From positions 620,001-684,000 of the forward strand of contig CAJQUW010011017.1 in assembly GCA_907163375.1 (NCBI GenBank): a stretch of 64,000 nt of DNA, read 5' to 3'. Numbering within the stretch: the stretch's first letter is position 1; every line of letters starts with the position of its first letter. This stretch comes from Prostheceraeus crozeri (lineage: Eukaryota; Platyhelminthes; Polycladida; Euryleptidae). Below are positions 1 through 9,826 of this stretch, one piece after another. The translations under genes were made by a program, and so were the position numbers. A model generated the notes under the pieces. It did not search any database. It worked only from the letters and a program-made list of their open reading frames with translations, and was not told the origin of the DNA.

Positions 1-169
1 CAATTTCTGCTGATTTTTTCCTATCCATATACCAATGCTTATGTTATGGCAACTTTCATAGATTTTAGTGCATTCATTTTCGTCATACTTATTTCCTATT
101 TCTGATTAATATAAGATGACTATGTTGCGCAAAGACATTTTATTCGAGAATGACAACATTCATCCCTAA

Positions 170-1010
170 AAGTAGGATGAAAATCTGAAAGACAAGAAAA
201 GTTCAATGGAAGATGATTTTCCGGATTTTACCAGTGTTTTTGCTATTTCATGGCCACTTAGCTGTCCTTGGATACTAGGATTTGCACGATCCTTCTCGAC
301 ATAGCGTCATAGTGTAAATCCGCTTCAGGCTGCGATAATGCCTTGTCAATTACAGTCACAAATTCTTCTTCAAAGAGAAATTCACTGATTTCAGAAAAAA
401 GGTCAGAAACTATTGGTCATCGTTCCGCCTTCAATCATGCTGAATGAACAATGTCCACGTGTTCGCCCAGTCATCTTGGAAGACTAATGTCTGCATGTCA
501 CTGTGTACAAGCTATTGTATAAAGGCTTTGCCTTCTTATTTGATGTTCGGCTCTTTCCATTGGATAGGCGCTGATCTTATCTGCTTTTTGATAACAAGTT
601 TCCCTTCCAAGCCTCGACTTATGGCTTGGACGCAGATAGATGGGCCTAGTGAAAGCTCCTGCTGCACTTTATCTTTGATCTCTAACAAGGTGATAATAAA
701 CTTCTCTTCCACTCATCTCACCAATGCGGCTACCATCGATTCACTCACCTTTGTATAAGTACGTGCTTATCAGATGGTCGCTTTCAGTCTTTCAAAAATT
801 GGCTATCATGCTTCTTGCATTTTGCTTATGAATACCTAACTGATTTGCATGCTGCAAGTTGTCTGACACGGATTGTCAAGCCGCTATCAGACGATCTTGA
901 GCAGTTTGGGCTATACTCATGCATTTTCTAAGTCTGGTGTCATCACATGTATCGCCGCTCTGTGTGTTGATATAGGACATACGAGTGAGTATAATGGCAG
1001 ACACTCTCCC
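170..1010 (-). mobile_element. Decayed Tc1/IS630-like transposase copy
   Basis: Reading the minus strand from about 1010 down to 170, pieces of a Tc1/mariner-superfamily transposase appear in shifting frames: a helix-turn-helix-like stretch, then VSESMVAALV near 750, then KFIITLLEIKDKVQQEL, AISRGLEGKLVIKK and IRSAPIQWKEPN near 560-700, followed by a stretch like the first catalytic block (TLVFQDDWANTW, near 450) and LSQPEADLHYDAM near 310. The spacing fits the family order: HTH, the linker with ITLxEIKxxL, the SRxLxGxLxTxK block, then the catalytic domain. Many stops and frame changes show that it is long dead. The 104-residue plus-strand reading frame at 444-758 is only the shadow of this copy. 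Terminal inverted repeats were not found, so the limits are approximate. The family call rests on recognising the block order, not on a search. Confidence 0.5.
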
Positions 1011-1377
1011 GGTTAGACGAAAGAGTGAGATGAAGTTGACAATATCCAGAAGCTACACACGTAATCTTCCAGAATTTGAATCTTAGAATAACGATATTGA
1101 ATGTACTATGAATGCATCTTTGTTCTATGAATAACAGATTGAGAAGGAGTATCTAGAAATCGGACATGATAAATGAATGGATATCTTGCTCAGCAGAAAT
1201 TGAATTCACTTATCTAGAAATAGAATGCAAAAAGGTACATTTAAGTCAAAGCTATTGTGCGTTATTGAGCTGTGGAACAATGTGGGAAAAGGAGGGCAAC
1301 AATGTATCCCGCAATGTTGATATCTCTATCCATGCATGTGAAAGACATTTTTGAAATTTCAATCAGCGTATATCTAC

Positions 1378-1460
1378 ATGTGTATTCATAGCATTGCTGA
1401 CCGCTTTTTTCCTACATTGCTGCCCAGTTCATTTCAATTACGCACAATAGTATTAACATA
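1378..1460 (+). repeat. Short dispersed repeat, copy 1
   Basis: The segment beginning TGTGTATTCATAGCATTGCT recurs at 25195-25275 in the same orientation with scattered differences, then fades. Both copies continue with a C/T-rich run and a TTCATTT..A segment. No coding content. The family is unknown. Confidence 0.5.
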
Positions 1461-1540
1461 GCTTATTTGGGGAACAGTGTAGGACATTTTCAGGCGCTTA
1501 CGCGCCCTCAAAAATCCATGTTGATGTTATATTATAGGCT
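1455..1540. repeat. Decayed hairpin with GC tip GGCGCTTACGCGCC
   Basis: The centre at 1493-1506 is a perfect small palindrome. The flanks are diverged inverted arms (left ..TAGGACATTTTCA, right arm reverse complement ..CATGGATTTTTGA). The right arm matches the arm of the much better preserved hairpin at 36963-37083 (CATGGATTTTTAGGG), so I group it with the long-hairpin family described there. Confidence 0.35.
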
Positions 1541-1720
1541 TGAGCTAGGATTTTGAAGCTTTCAGAATTACAGCTACACTGGCAGTTCAACCTATGGTCA
1601 CAGATAGCTGACATTTGTAGACTGTGCTCCTTAATTTTAGCATTCATTTGTCGTACGGTTCTACCAAAGTAAAAACAGAAATTTCTACAAAACACATCAA
1701 AAGCACTAGTTTTCACTTAC

Positions 1721-2163
1721 CATGAATGGTCTGGAAAGTTGGATATCGACATACGACATTCGAGCATTGGCGTCTTGTTTGAAGACCGTAATCGGACCTT
1801 TCTCGAAGTCATGTGGTCCTTTCAGATTGTACCTAGTGAAGTCATACGACGATCTCCTGCTTCTACGTATCTTCTGACCTCTGAGAATGTATTCGGGCAG
1901 AAGTCTTGTAAATGTCATGTGTTTCACCTCGATATTATCCAGATAGAATCGATGTTCTTCGTGAAACTTGCGACTTCCATCCGATTTGACAACCTTATGA
2001 ACAGGTCGACTCACCCACAGCACATTCTTGTCTTTGTCGTAAATTGTCACATTGTAAGATAAGCGGTAAAGAATTTTTGGTGAGACATAGCGAACATGAC
2101 ACATGAATCCACCTTCTCGAACCGTCTTGAATGAAGGTTGAAGAGTAAATCGCATGGTATCAC
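1721..2163 (-). CDS. Internal exon of a host gene, product unknown (443 nt)
   Basis: This is the longest and best supported exon. On the minus strand a run of Ts ending CAG (acceptor AG at 2165-2164) is followed by 443 nt without a stop, then a GTAAGT donor (1720-1715). It enters with two bases of a split codon (phase 1) and leaves in phase 0, giving about 147 residues. The product is basic and beta-strand rich, e.g. FMCHVRYVSPKILYRLSYNV, TIYDKDKNVLWVSRPVHKVV, and ends ..ARMSYVDIQLSRPFM. There is no transmembrane run and only one cysteine. I do not recognise the domain; an extracellular beta-sandwich is a guess. The phase fits the exon at 10620-10730, which ends in phase 1, so it is probably a later exon of the same minus-strand gene, continuing past the left edge of the window. 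Reading on past the donor reaches a stop after four codons, as expected for an intron. Confidence 0.7.
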
Positions 2164-2229
2164 CTGAAAAAATACCAATGTAAAGCTAGAATCAGATATG
2201 ACAAAGACAGTACTAATCATATTAACAGC

Positions 2230-2373
2230 AGGTCTGTCGTAGTTCATTGAATATCTAAAGAGAATGACAACTATTAAGTCAATACAAGATTCCCCGACCG
2301 CACTCGCCTGACAGAGGAATCGAACCGAAGTCCGCAGTGGAGACGAGCTCCCACCTTCTTCACTAGGCCACGC
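2230..2373 (-). repeat. tRNA-derived SINE, family B, copy 1
   Basis: On the minus strand the head reads TGGCCTAGTG..., and a B-box-like GGTTCGATTCC lies about 45 nt on, followed by a unique body (GACTTAATAGTTGTCATTCT then GATATTCAATGAAC). The body recurs at 3061-3172. A reading frame of 123 residues across 2047-2418 is an accident of this repeat and the adjoining exon. Confidence 0.55.
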
Positions 2374-2562
2374 TGACGTTTCAAAAGGAACGCGAGTAAA
2401 GGCAGAAGTCATCTCCAAGTGATATCAGCAGCTTATTGTCCTATTATCATTGACAGAACGCTACCAGCATTCATTTTGTAGTGAGACAGCATGTCATACG
2501 ACTACGTCACAGGACAGATAGACAACAAAGTCTGTCGCAGTCACAGAATTACATTGTTTAAT

Positions 2563-3063
2563 CGCATCACTTTGCTAGAAGTGCAAACTGATTCAAGCAG
2601 ATGGCACATGCAGGAACTTACTAAGTGGGCAAAAAGAAATTTTTAATACCTTACAGAGATAGGAAAAATAGTCGTGCGTCGCTTGCGGATTGCTCTGAAT
2701 TCCTTCAAAATGCTCCGATCCCCATGACCCCTTCAGATTCGAGGAATTCAGATCATTGCGCAAAAGTTTTCTCAATAATGTTGGGTCCTCCGATCATTTT
2801 TACAAAAGTTAGCAGGCGCATGAAAAAACGTTCACAAACTTTTCTGTAGAACTTGACATCGTCTGTCTCTATTTGCTGTGTGATCCGGTTGATAACAGTC
2901 ACTGAAACTTTGCACAATTTGGCGTGTTTAATGTTGAACTGGCTGCTCATTGTTCGATTGCTATGGCATTTAGTCAGGAGATTGTGCCATTTCATTTACG
3001 TTACATGTTCCAATGGTTCCTTTCTAGTCAAACGGAAGACGAGACGACCTGTCTAATTCTGTG
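2563..3063 (+). repeat. About 500-bp dispersed repeat, copy 1
   Basis: The same sequence lies inverted at 59930-60432. The best conserved part (2600-2840) covers a small reading frame in both copies: here MGKKKFLIPYRDRKN ... PSDSRNSDHCAKVFSI ... SRRMKKRS, there MGKKEFLLPYRDRKK ... PSDSKNSGHCAQVFSI ... SRRTKISS. The outer marks TTTGCTAGAAGTG (left) and TCTAATTCTGTG (right) are shared in the same order, so the repeat unit is about 500 bp. The family is unknown. A GTAAG at the start of the frame on the other strand is shared too and is not evidence of an exon. Confidence 0.55.
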
Positions 3064-3172
3064 GTCGCAGTACATTGAATATCTAATGAGAATGACAATG
3101 ATTAAGTCAAGACACCAACACCCTTGATTCCCCGACCACGCTCATCTGCGAACCGAAAGTTGACTGCGGAAG
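3061..3172 (-). repeat. tRNA-derived SINE, family B, copy 2
   Basis: Matches 2230-2373 along CATTGAATATCTAA..AGAATGACAA, ATTAAGTCAA and ATTCCCCGACC. The tRNA-like head is more worn than in copy 1. It abuts the end of the 500-bp repeat. Confidence 0.5.
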
Positions 3173-3853
3173 CAGTAAGGTATTCTGGCAGTATTTTTAC
3201 GATTGTTTGCTTCTGTTGCCAAATTCGATCTATGTAACATAAACATAATTATAAAAAGTTTCTGGTAGACTGTGAGAGAATGATGTGATGGATGATGCGA
3301 AAACAAAAATCAACTGTTTAAAAAAGGAATTTCGAACAGGTTTACTGAAGTGCATAAATCATCTCTAATTCAATATAATACGATCACAGTGAATCCATTC
3401 TATATACAATATTTCCACAACTTTGGTATAATGCTCAGGCAATTAATTAATTTCATTTATCAAGTGTGTCATAAAATATACAATTCAACTTAATGTAACG
3501 CCATTTATAATTAACTAGTAATGATCCATTTTCATTGTTGTCGTGGGTGCAGTTGTTATTGAACATTTCACTAGCTTATTATCATTATCTTGAACACGTC
3601 CCACACAATATGTTGCAAAATTGTCTAATTGTCTTAATTATCTAACTAGTTCAATTCACATTTGAATATGCAATTTGTGTATTCAAAGCAATACAGTCAC
3701 TCAAGTTGTTTTGAATGAAATGATCTACCCGTATAATATAATATTTTACAATCAAAATCAAAGTATACCATAATGCATGATTTTGAAGGCTCTCTATGTC
3801 CACGGGTTAATTAGTTTCACGGAGCAGGTAATTATTAACCTGGTGCACACTTC
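3173..3853. other. AT-rich, no supported feature
   Basis: I see no open exon, repeat pair or terminal inverted repeat. It is probably intron sequence of the minus-strand gene. Confidence 0.4.
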
Positions 3854-3855
3854 TA

Positions 3856-4742
3856 CAGTCCGTTTCATAAAAAGTGGATCATCCTAAAATTTGACTAAAT
3901 AAAACATAAGTATGATACAGAAAGCATTTTTCATGTTATTTCATGTCCCTAATATATTTAAATGTCCTTATATAATCTGATAAGCTATGATACAGTAACG
4001 GTTCTTAAGAAGCTAATATTTTCTGGCCCTACCCTTATTGTCAATGACATCACCAATTCGTCTAGGCATTGATTCGATGATATCGATCATTTTTGACTGA
4101 TCTAACTTTCTCCACTCTCTTTTTAACAGTGACGTAAGTTGTGATACGCCATCTGTAGGTAGCAGTGAACGACGAACGTTACGTTTTAGAATACTCCATA
4201 CATTTTCTATGGGATTCAGATCAGGAGAATGAGCTGGCCAAGATAATGTCCTAAGCCCTAATTGAGACTTGCATAAGTTGACTCTACTACTCCTGTGACA
4301 CGTAGCATTATCATCCATAAATAACCAAGTCGATGGATCACCAAGTTGATCTGTCATTTGGCCAATGTTCATTCGTAAAACATTCGCATAGCGTTCAGAA
4401 TTCATGGTTCCTTGCTGTATGTGAAGTTCAGAGCGGCCATTGGTCCAAATGCCAGCCCAAATCAGTAGAGTCGCACCACCTTGTACCCGGGGACGATGTA
4501 AATGTCTCGGAATTTCCTGATCAGATTTTATCCATAATCTCAATCGACCATCACTATCCTTCAGACGGACTAATGCCTCATCAGACCAGACAACCCGATC
4601 CTATTGATTTCGCCAGTGACAATGACTCATTGCCCATCTGAGACGTCTTTTTGTATGCTGATTCTGACACAAATGGCGGAGTTAGACAAAGTTGAAGTTA
4701 AGGCGATGTTTAAGGGTGATCCATTTTTTATGAAACAATCTG
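3856..4742 (-). mobile_element. Tc1-type DNA transposon, internally deleted, with both ends
   Basis: The ends are clear inverted repeats: CAGTCCGTTTCATAAAAAGT on the left and, on the other strand, CAGATTGTTTCATAAAAAAT on the right, both continuing GGATCA(T/C)CCT. They are flanked by TA (3854-3855 and 4743-4744), the known Tc1/mariner target duplication. At 887 bp it is about half the usual 1.6 kb. What remains is the catalytic two thirds of the transposase on the minus strand; the DNA-binding N-terminus is missing. Confidence 0.85.
4013..4670 (-). CDS. Tc1-like transposase, catalytic part
   Basis: This enzyme cuts and pastes the element in the nucleus through a DDE catalytic triad. Seen in the sequence: KRRLRWAMSHCHW, then VVWSDEALVRLKDSDGRLRL carrying the first aspartate, TLLIWAGIWTNG, then WLFMDDNATCHRSS with the second, and WPAHSPDLNPIENVWSILKR with the glutamate. 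The motif order and spacing are those of Tc1 transposases. The frame runs from about 4670 to the stop at 4013 and has one in-frame TAG (4603-4601) between CHWRNQ and DRVVW. The longest uninterrupted part is 4543-4013 (176 residues, starting inside the domain). The N-terminal paired-like helix-turn-helix region is absent, so the protein could not work. The plus-strand 102-residue frame here is a shadow. Confidence 0.85.
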
Positions 4743-4767
4743 TATGAAAAAGTCATGCATTATAAAA

Positions 4768-4868
4768 GATAATGCATAGATTTCTTCGGTCATTATTTTT
4801 CACAATAACTTCGAGCCTTCGGCTCTCGGCAATTATAGCAAACAATGACCTAAAATCTATGCATTATC
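4768..4868. repeat. Long hairpin, 101 bp, tip GAGCC-TTCG-GGCTC
   Basis: Near-perfect palindrome: GATAATGCATAGATTT opens the left arm and its complement closes the right arm at 4868. The arms are about 48 nt and close on a TTCG loop. An extra inverted copy of ATGCATTAT sits just outside at 4755. It starts 25 bp after the Tc1 element. See the hairpin family finding. Confidence 0.8.
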
Positions 4869-4959
4869 TATTACCAATTGGAGGAAATTTTTTACAATTG
4901 CCGAAAGATTCGTCGATATCTGCAACCTTTACATGACATATGTAGGGCCATAGAGTTAA

Positions 4960-5665
4960 GCCTACTTTACACTGGCAGTCGCTGCCGTTGCAGGGGACGA
5001 GTGACAGTTTCGTCACGTGATTGAAACGCAGCATGACATAGCTATGGAACAGGACTGCATGTACTGCATCTAATTTACATTGTGAACAGGAAATTGGCTG
5101 CTGCACTGTCCAACCACAGTGACACATGGAACGTAAAAAGAAAAATGCTCCTGTAGAATTTCTTCAGGCTACTGCATAGAAATAAACTGTTTATCTGAAG
5201 TTCGCTAGAATGGAAATTGACTCAAGGTCGCGGCACATCCGAGGGAACTAATTTGGGGCATGAAGAACCAATTAAAAGCTTCGATTTACTCATGTGACTG
5301 ATTCTAACCCAATGATACAGACGTTGGCAGGTGCATCTAAGTGAAAATGCGTGCGATTTATGTGCCGTTATTGTGCATTGCATGAAACTTAATTTCCATT
5401 CTAGAGGTTTTATTGTTGTCAATTTCTATGGGCTACTGTGACAAGATCTAGTACCTTTAATAGAGAAAATCAACCAATCAGATGATCCCACCAATGCAGC
5501 AGGCTGCAAAGAAATAAACTTCGGTCTAATCGCTGAGCTGCAACTGAACTGCCGCTGCAGCACTGACGTCATGTTCTGTGTCAGAAGAAATTACGATAAA
5601 CGTCATAACGAGGTCATCTCCGTCATCTGCTGCACAGCACATAGACTGCCAGTGTAAAGCAGACA
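4960..5665. mobile_element. Harbinger-type MITE, split by a hAT-like MITE
   Basis: Inverted ends GCCTACTTTACACTGGCAGT (left) and TGTCTGCTTTACACTGGCAG (right, other strand), flanked by TAA on both sides (4957-4959 and 5666-5668). A 3-bp TAA/TTA duplication is typical of PIF/Harbinger. Taking out the nested 256-bp element and its duplication leaves about 442 bp. There is no transposase. The ends are less certain than those of the nested element because the terminal bases differ. Confidence 0.6.
5175..5430 (+). mobile_element. hAT-like MITE, copy 1, 8-bp target duplication
   Basis: 256 bp flanked by a perfect 8-bp repeat GGCTACTG (5167-5174 and 5431-5438). The ends are imperfect inverted repeats: CATAGAAATAAACTG...CTAGAATGGAAATTGA against CATAGAAATTGACAAC...CTAGAATGGAAATTAA on the other strand. 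A full relative lies at 38570-38811 with its own different 8-bp duplication, which proves the borders. The 8-bp duplication and CA..TG ends fit the hAT superfamily. No coding content; the 66-residue minus-strand frame inside is chance. Confidence 0.85.
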
Positions 5666-6017
5666 TAAGTGTGTAGTCTAGTCCTCCAGGGTGATAGATA
5701 AAAGTATAGAAGTTGCGGTTTAGATAAGAGAGAGAGGCCAGCCGGTTGTTCCAGAGAGCGCTCGTTAAATCCGCTCATTGAGTGCGTGCATTAAACTTTT
5801 CAAAGAGGCCTCACTAATCTTGTTCCAAAGACCCGCTCATTAACAGACCTCATCACAAACCAAGGCTGCATAAAGAAGAATGCGATTGACCTACATTCGT
5901 GCGTCATGTTTACGTCAGAGATGAGCGAATGCGTGGCAGACCAATCATAATGCGATGATGATCCAAAATTACGTTCATGTGCATCAATTCATCACCTTTG
6001 TCAGTCGTTGTGACAGC

Positions 6018-6470
6018 ATGGAATCTAAAGGAGCGAAACGATCGCCGCGATTTACCGAAGCAGAGCTTCATGCTTTAGTAGATGGCTGCATCTCAAGGTG
6101 GAATATCCTTTGTTCAAACATCAACACTGATAGTATGAATCATGAGAAGCAAAAGGCGTGGTTGGATATAGAGAAGGAAGTAGCATGTGTGAGCACGAGA
6201 ACATCAAGACGTTGGCAAGATCTCAGAGGAAAGATACAAGTGGAAAGATCGAAGGTCAAGCCGAAGGCTCAGGAGATCAATCGCTTGCGGGTCATCACCG
6301 GGAATCAAGTCCCAATCCCTGAATTGTCGGACTTTGAAACAAAGGTGGCTTCCCTATTAACTCCGGAAGAGCTGAATGGTATTGAGGGGTATGAACCACT
6401 GGGCGGCATCCGTCGCCAACCGGAGGGCGGTTCAGCACCAGCACCTTTAGTACCAGCAGAACGCAGTTAA
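6018..6470 (+). CDS. Myb/SANT-like DNA-binding protein of the Harbinger element
   Basis: About 150 residues. The start at 6018 (MESKGAKRSPRFTEAELHAL) is preferred over the ATG at 5955, because the family pattern begins with basic residues followed by FT..E...LV. Residues 8-85 form a three-helix Myb/SANT-like or MADF-like domain with conserved tryptophans (RWNILCSN, KQKAWLDIEKEV, RTSRRWQDLRGKIQVERSK). The tail is proline-rich. In Harbinger elements this partner protein binds the element ends and carries the transposase into the nucleus. The frame is intact. It converges on the transposase gene, whose stop lies inside the last codons of this frame on the other strand. Host MADF proteins are an alternative, but the position inside the inverted ends makes the transposon origin clear. 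Confidence 0.8.
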   Translation: MESKGAKRSPRFTEAELHALVDGCISRWNILCSNINTDSMNHEKQKAWLDIEKEVACVSTRTSRRWQDLRGKIQVERSKVKPKAQEINRLRVITGNQVPIPELSDFETKVASLLTPEELNGIEGYEPLGGIRRQPEGGSAPAPLVPAERS

Positions 6471-7396
6471 ACGCAGAGGGCCACCGCTCTTGTCTATGCA
6501 GCGAAATCGGCTTTTCAGGACACCGAATGATCGTTCCACACAATTTCGAGTTCTCCGATGTGCCCGGTTGTAGTTAAGTGTAGAAGTGTCACTAGAGGCG
6601 GGATGGGGAACAAGAGTGAGTAAATTATTGGAGAACCCGTATCCGCTGTCTCCAATGAGGTACCCCTGAGGAATGTGATGGTCCATGAAAGCTGCTCTCA
6701 GTTGGGATTCCCGATACACGGCAGCATCTTGAGTATCTCCAGGAAAACTCGCATCGACAAAGTGAAGCGGAGATCAGGCCTGCATGCGAACATAGTATTA
6801 ATTGTGTGATACCCCTTCCTGCAAACATAGACATGTTCGTTAACTGTTGGACGTTTGATGGGTATGAGACATCCATCTACACAGCCGATGACGTTTGGGA
6901 ATCCAGCTATAGCATGGAACTCGTTGGATAAAGTTCTGCACTCTTCATGGGTTGTTGGTAATATGATGAGATCCTTGTACGCTAATTGGATAGCTTTCGT
7001 CACCGATTGAATGACTCGTGAAACAATGCCAAGCCCAACTTCATACTGTTCGCTTAGATTTCGAAATGAAGAACCATGACCGTAGAATTTCATTGCTATA
7101 ATGACCTCCTCAATTGTGGACAATCGCTTCCCTCGCAACGTTGTATTTTCATAGTTCTGATTTATGAAGGGTTGTAGATCATTGGCAATTTTGGTCATTT
7201 CTACGCCATTGAACCGGTAAACGGAGCGTATTGTCTCTTCCGACAGATGGCCTATCTCTAAAGGAGAATATCTTTCTCTGTAGCATCTTGACGAGTGATA
7301 ATCCAACACAACTTCGGTCATATTTGCCATTGCAAACTTTGTTGAACGATACACAAGGAAATAGTGATGCTCTAAAGACTGCCTGATGGCTGTCAC
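6447..7396 (-). CDS. Harbinger transposase (HARBI1-like nuclease), one frameshift
   Basis: The first frame (7396-6698) carries the N-terminal helical part (LSEETIRSVYRFNGVEMTKI, LSTIEEVIIAMKFYGHGSSF), the helix-turn-helix GIVSRVIQSV and the first catalytic block VIGCVDGCLIPIKRP, then INTMFACRPDLRFTL. At about 6755-6765 the frame slips: the correct continuation FVDASFPGDTQDAAVYRESQ is in another frame and leads into the second frame (6719-6447) with YLIGDSGYGFSN and NCVERSFGVLKSRFRCIDKS. GCVDG, GDxQD, GDSGY and VERSFGxLKxRF are the family signature, so the fold is complete apart from the slip. The start is uncertain because upstream methionines are few. It acts in the nucleus on the element ends together with the Myb-like protein. 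Confidence 0.85.
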
Positions 7397-7559
7397 TAGA
7401 TCGATGTGTTTATGATGCCTTTGTGATTGGTCTTCTGAACGAATTTAGAGATGCCTCATTGAGGCATCACTAAGAGAGCAATTTATGGAACGAAATTCGT
7501 TAGTGATGCCTTATTGAGGGCGTCATTAACTAATGACCGATCTCTGGAACAACCGGCTG

Positions 7560-7911
7560 AATAGCTACATTAAAACCGGCGATTTTCAGGAACTGGGATT
7601 GCCTACTGCATTGAGAAGGATATACGTGTTACTCGTACTTCTATATTACAGACTACGAGGCCTGTTTTGGAAGACGTCAAATGTCTTTCTTGATGAAGTT
7701 AGGGCGCTGTGGTCTGTGTTGGAATGATTGTGAGAGCATCGGTTGCATTCAGAGTCCGCCTTCTCTCCAAGTGACTGGATGAAGGCAGTTGTGGATCAGT
7801 AAAGCATGGCGGATGATAGGTTAGACTAGCATGTGGGTACCACGGCACTGGCCATAAAGGAATGAATTGACGCATCACAGCTGCATCCGAGTTGGACAAA
7901 AGTAGGGCGCC
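7560..7911. other. Unassigned flank between two Harbinger elements
   Basis: A minus-strand frame at 7899-7699 (QFIPLWPVPWYPHAS ...) is open for 66 codons but has no recognisable motif or splice sites. It may be worn transposon sequence. Confidence 0.25.
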
Positions 7912-7914
7912 TTA

Positions 7915-8264
7915 GGGCGTGCGCACACTAAGCGACCAGGTCGCGGCGACTGGGTACGACCATGAAAGCGGCTGCGACAGTGACCAATTGACGCCATTTA
8001 TTGAGGAAAATAATGAATGAGGAAGAGGTTGCAACAGTTTGTTATCTATTTGTCGCGAGAAGAGTCGCCAAGTGCGCCCTCTCATAGACTGCAATGTATT
8101 TTACTGGTCGCCGGGACATCTTGGCCGCCTGTGCGTCGCTGCAAATCCTGATGGCCGCCGCGATCAAGCGTTCGCAGCGGGAAAGTGCGCGCGCAAGGAG
8201 ACGCCTTCCAATCTCCGCATTCTTGCTGGCCGCCAAGACGTGGCCGCCTAGTGCCCTCACGCCC
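7915..8264 (+). mobile_element. Harbinger-type MITE, 350 bp, TTA target duplication
   Basis: Flanked by TTA (7912-7914, 8265-8267). Ends GGGCGTGCGCACACTAAGCG and, on the other strand, GGGCGTGAGGGCACTAGGCG. It is GC-rich against its surroundings. Inside, a short plus-strand stretch reads MNEEEVATVCYLFVARRVAK, which resembles the acidic-then-arginine N-terminus of some Harbinger transposases, so it may be a deletion derivative of a full element. The several 60-76 residue frames here are chance products of the GC-rich content. Confidence 0.75.
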
Positions 8265-8267
8265 TTA

Positions 8268-9359
8268 ACCACAGGTGATAGAGGCGGAGGTGTTTAAGAG
8301 AGACTCGTCATCGACTCCCAATTATCGATAGGAAACTTGTTGGAGAAGAGGATAGCGAATTGAGTGAGTCAAGCTGACAGCTAGTTCTCTTTCCTCGTGT
8401 TAGCGCATGAAATTCAAGAAAGATCAGTTTTACATTTACTCTCTTTGAACAAAGATTGTCTACACAATTCCAATTTAGCCGCTCGGATAATTTCAGTTTC
8501 AATCACTTCGAACGCTAAAAACAGCACAACGATAGCATGCCACTGAAAATGCTGAAATATGCTCTTTATCAAACTGATAACCAATCTAATGTCGAATTTC
8601 GATTCTGTTCCATTTCAATTTCTTCATGTTAAAGTCTGGTGGTAGACGGATTACTAAAAGGGAGAAGAGGAGTCTCAGGAACAAAATCATCAGGACTGAG
8701 ATGCCGAGAATGTGTTCTTAGCCTTTTAGCGGAAAGATCAAAGTAAACTAGAAGAATCAGATGATGCGCGCATTTAAATCATATGTCGAACTAGCAGCTC
8801 CGTAAATTTGAAACAGAACATCATCCTGAGAAGGAGATCATGTTTCATTTCACCCTCACGTTATTTTACCGATTCATTCAGAAGGGAATGTATGTAACTT
8901 GAAGTTGACGCCAGATGAGTAAGTTCATTGGCATGACGAATTTGAAAGATACTTGATCAGATTGTTATTGCAAGGATAACAACATATTTCTTGGAGTTCG
9001 AATCTCAGCCTTGAATTGCCAATGAGGTTGATGAGGATGTCGGAGCCAAGCTGTGGATGTTCACAGGATTGACCACTGACCAGTCATGAATAAGGTCGAA
9101 AACGATGTTTTTTGAGGCGCTTCAAAACACTTTTGGTTTTTACTCTTTTCATTCCAGGATTTCGAATTGTTTCTTTTCAATTGAAAGGAATCTGCAACCT
9201 AAATGCTGCTTCGTAAGTGTGAAATAAAGGCATTGTAATATCGATAGCATGATTTTCGAGGTTTACAATGTCGCACTTTTGTGTCATATTTCTTGAATTC
9301 ACACCTGCGTATCCATCTCTCTAGATAGCCATGGATAGACAACAGGACAACAGGCTCAC
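8268..9359. other. No supported feature
   Basis: AT-rich. No repeat pair, exon with matching splice sites or transposon end was found. Confidence 0.35.
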
Positions 9360-9473
9360 TTGTTTCAATCTGTCGCTGTGAATGAAATAAAAACATGGCG
9401 CATATTTCATGCTTTAAAGACAAGATTTTCAAAAACACCGTCTCAGAACCGTGCTTATAACACAGCATAAAAA
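9360..9473 (-). CDS. Possible exon (114 nt), host gene
   Basis: A strong acceptor (GTGTTTTTCAG) precedes 114 open nucleotides and a GTGAGC donor. Phases are 1 in and 1 out, which fits between the exons at 10620-10730 and 1721-2163, but those two also join directly in frame. The product (FMLCYKHGSETVFLKILSLK, then HEICAMFLFHSQRQIET) shows no domain. It may be an optional exon or chance. Confidence 0.35.
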
Positions 9474-9826
9474 CTGAAAAACACACAAAACAAGCTAAAA
9501 CCTCAGTCCATCAGTTATTTTAAGATAATGGTATGATGATTTAGATTGTATTTGGATTTAGCATTGACTTTATGATTTCTATTCAGGTAAATCTCACATC
9601 TATGTAATAATCATTATTGTTTCAAATTTGCTAATGATTAGATTTATGTATCTGTATCTGATTTTGTCCAGTTGATTTCTAAACGATAAATGCGAAAGTT
9701 GGAGAGTTACAACATCCTATTTGCCTGTTCTAAAATTTGTGGAACAAGGGCTCTTAGGCCAAATCACTGCATACTTTATGATGACCTAAATCTGGTATAC
9801 AATGAGAACGAGATAGGGATTGGGTA

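Larger units (their letters stand above)
5739..7559. mobile_element. Compact PIF/Harbinger transposon with both genes
   Basis: The ends are inverted: CAGCCGGTTGTTCCAGAGA at 5739 and the same on the other strand ending at 7559. Subterminal blocks (CTCATT..., TCACTAA) are also repeated in inverse. Between them are the two proteins known for this superfamily, facing each other: a Myb/SANT-like protein (plus) and the nuclease-type transposase (minus), whose 3' ends overlap by 24 bp. At 1.82 kb it is short for the family. I could not fix a clean 3-bp target duplication. The transposase carries one frameshift, so this copy is probably inactive. Confidence 0.85.

Noticed and set aside
444-758. 104-residue plus-strand open frame
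   Set aside because: It lies opposite recognisable Tc1-like transposase text on the minus strand and has no motif of its own.
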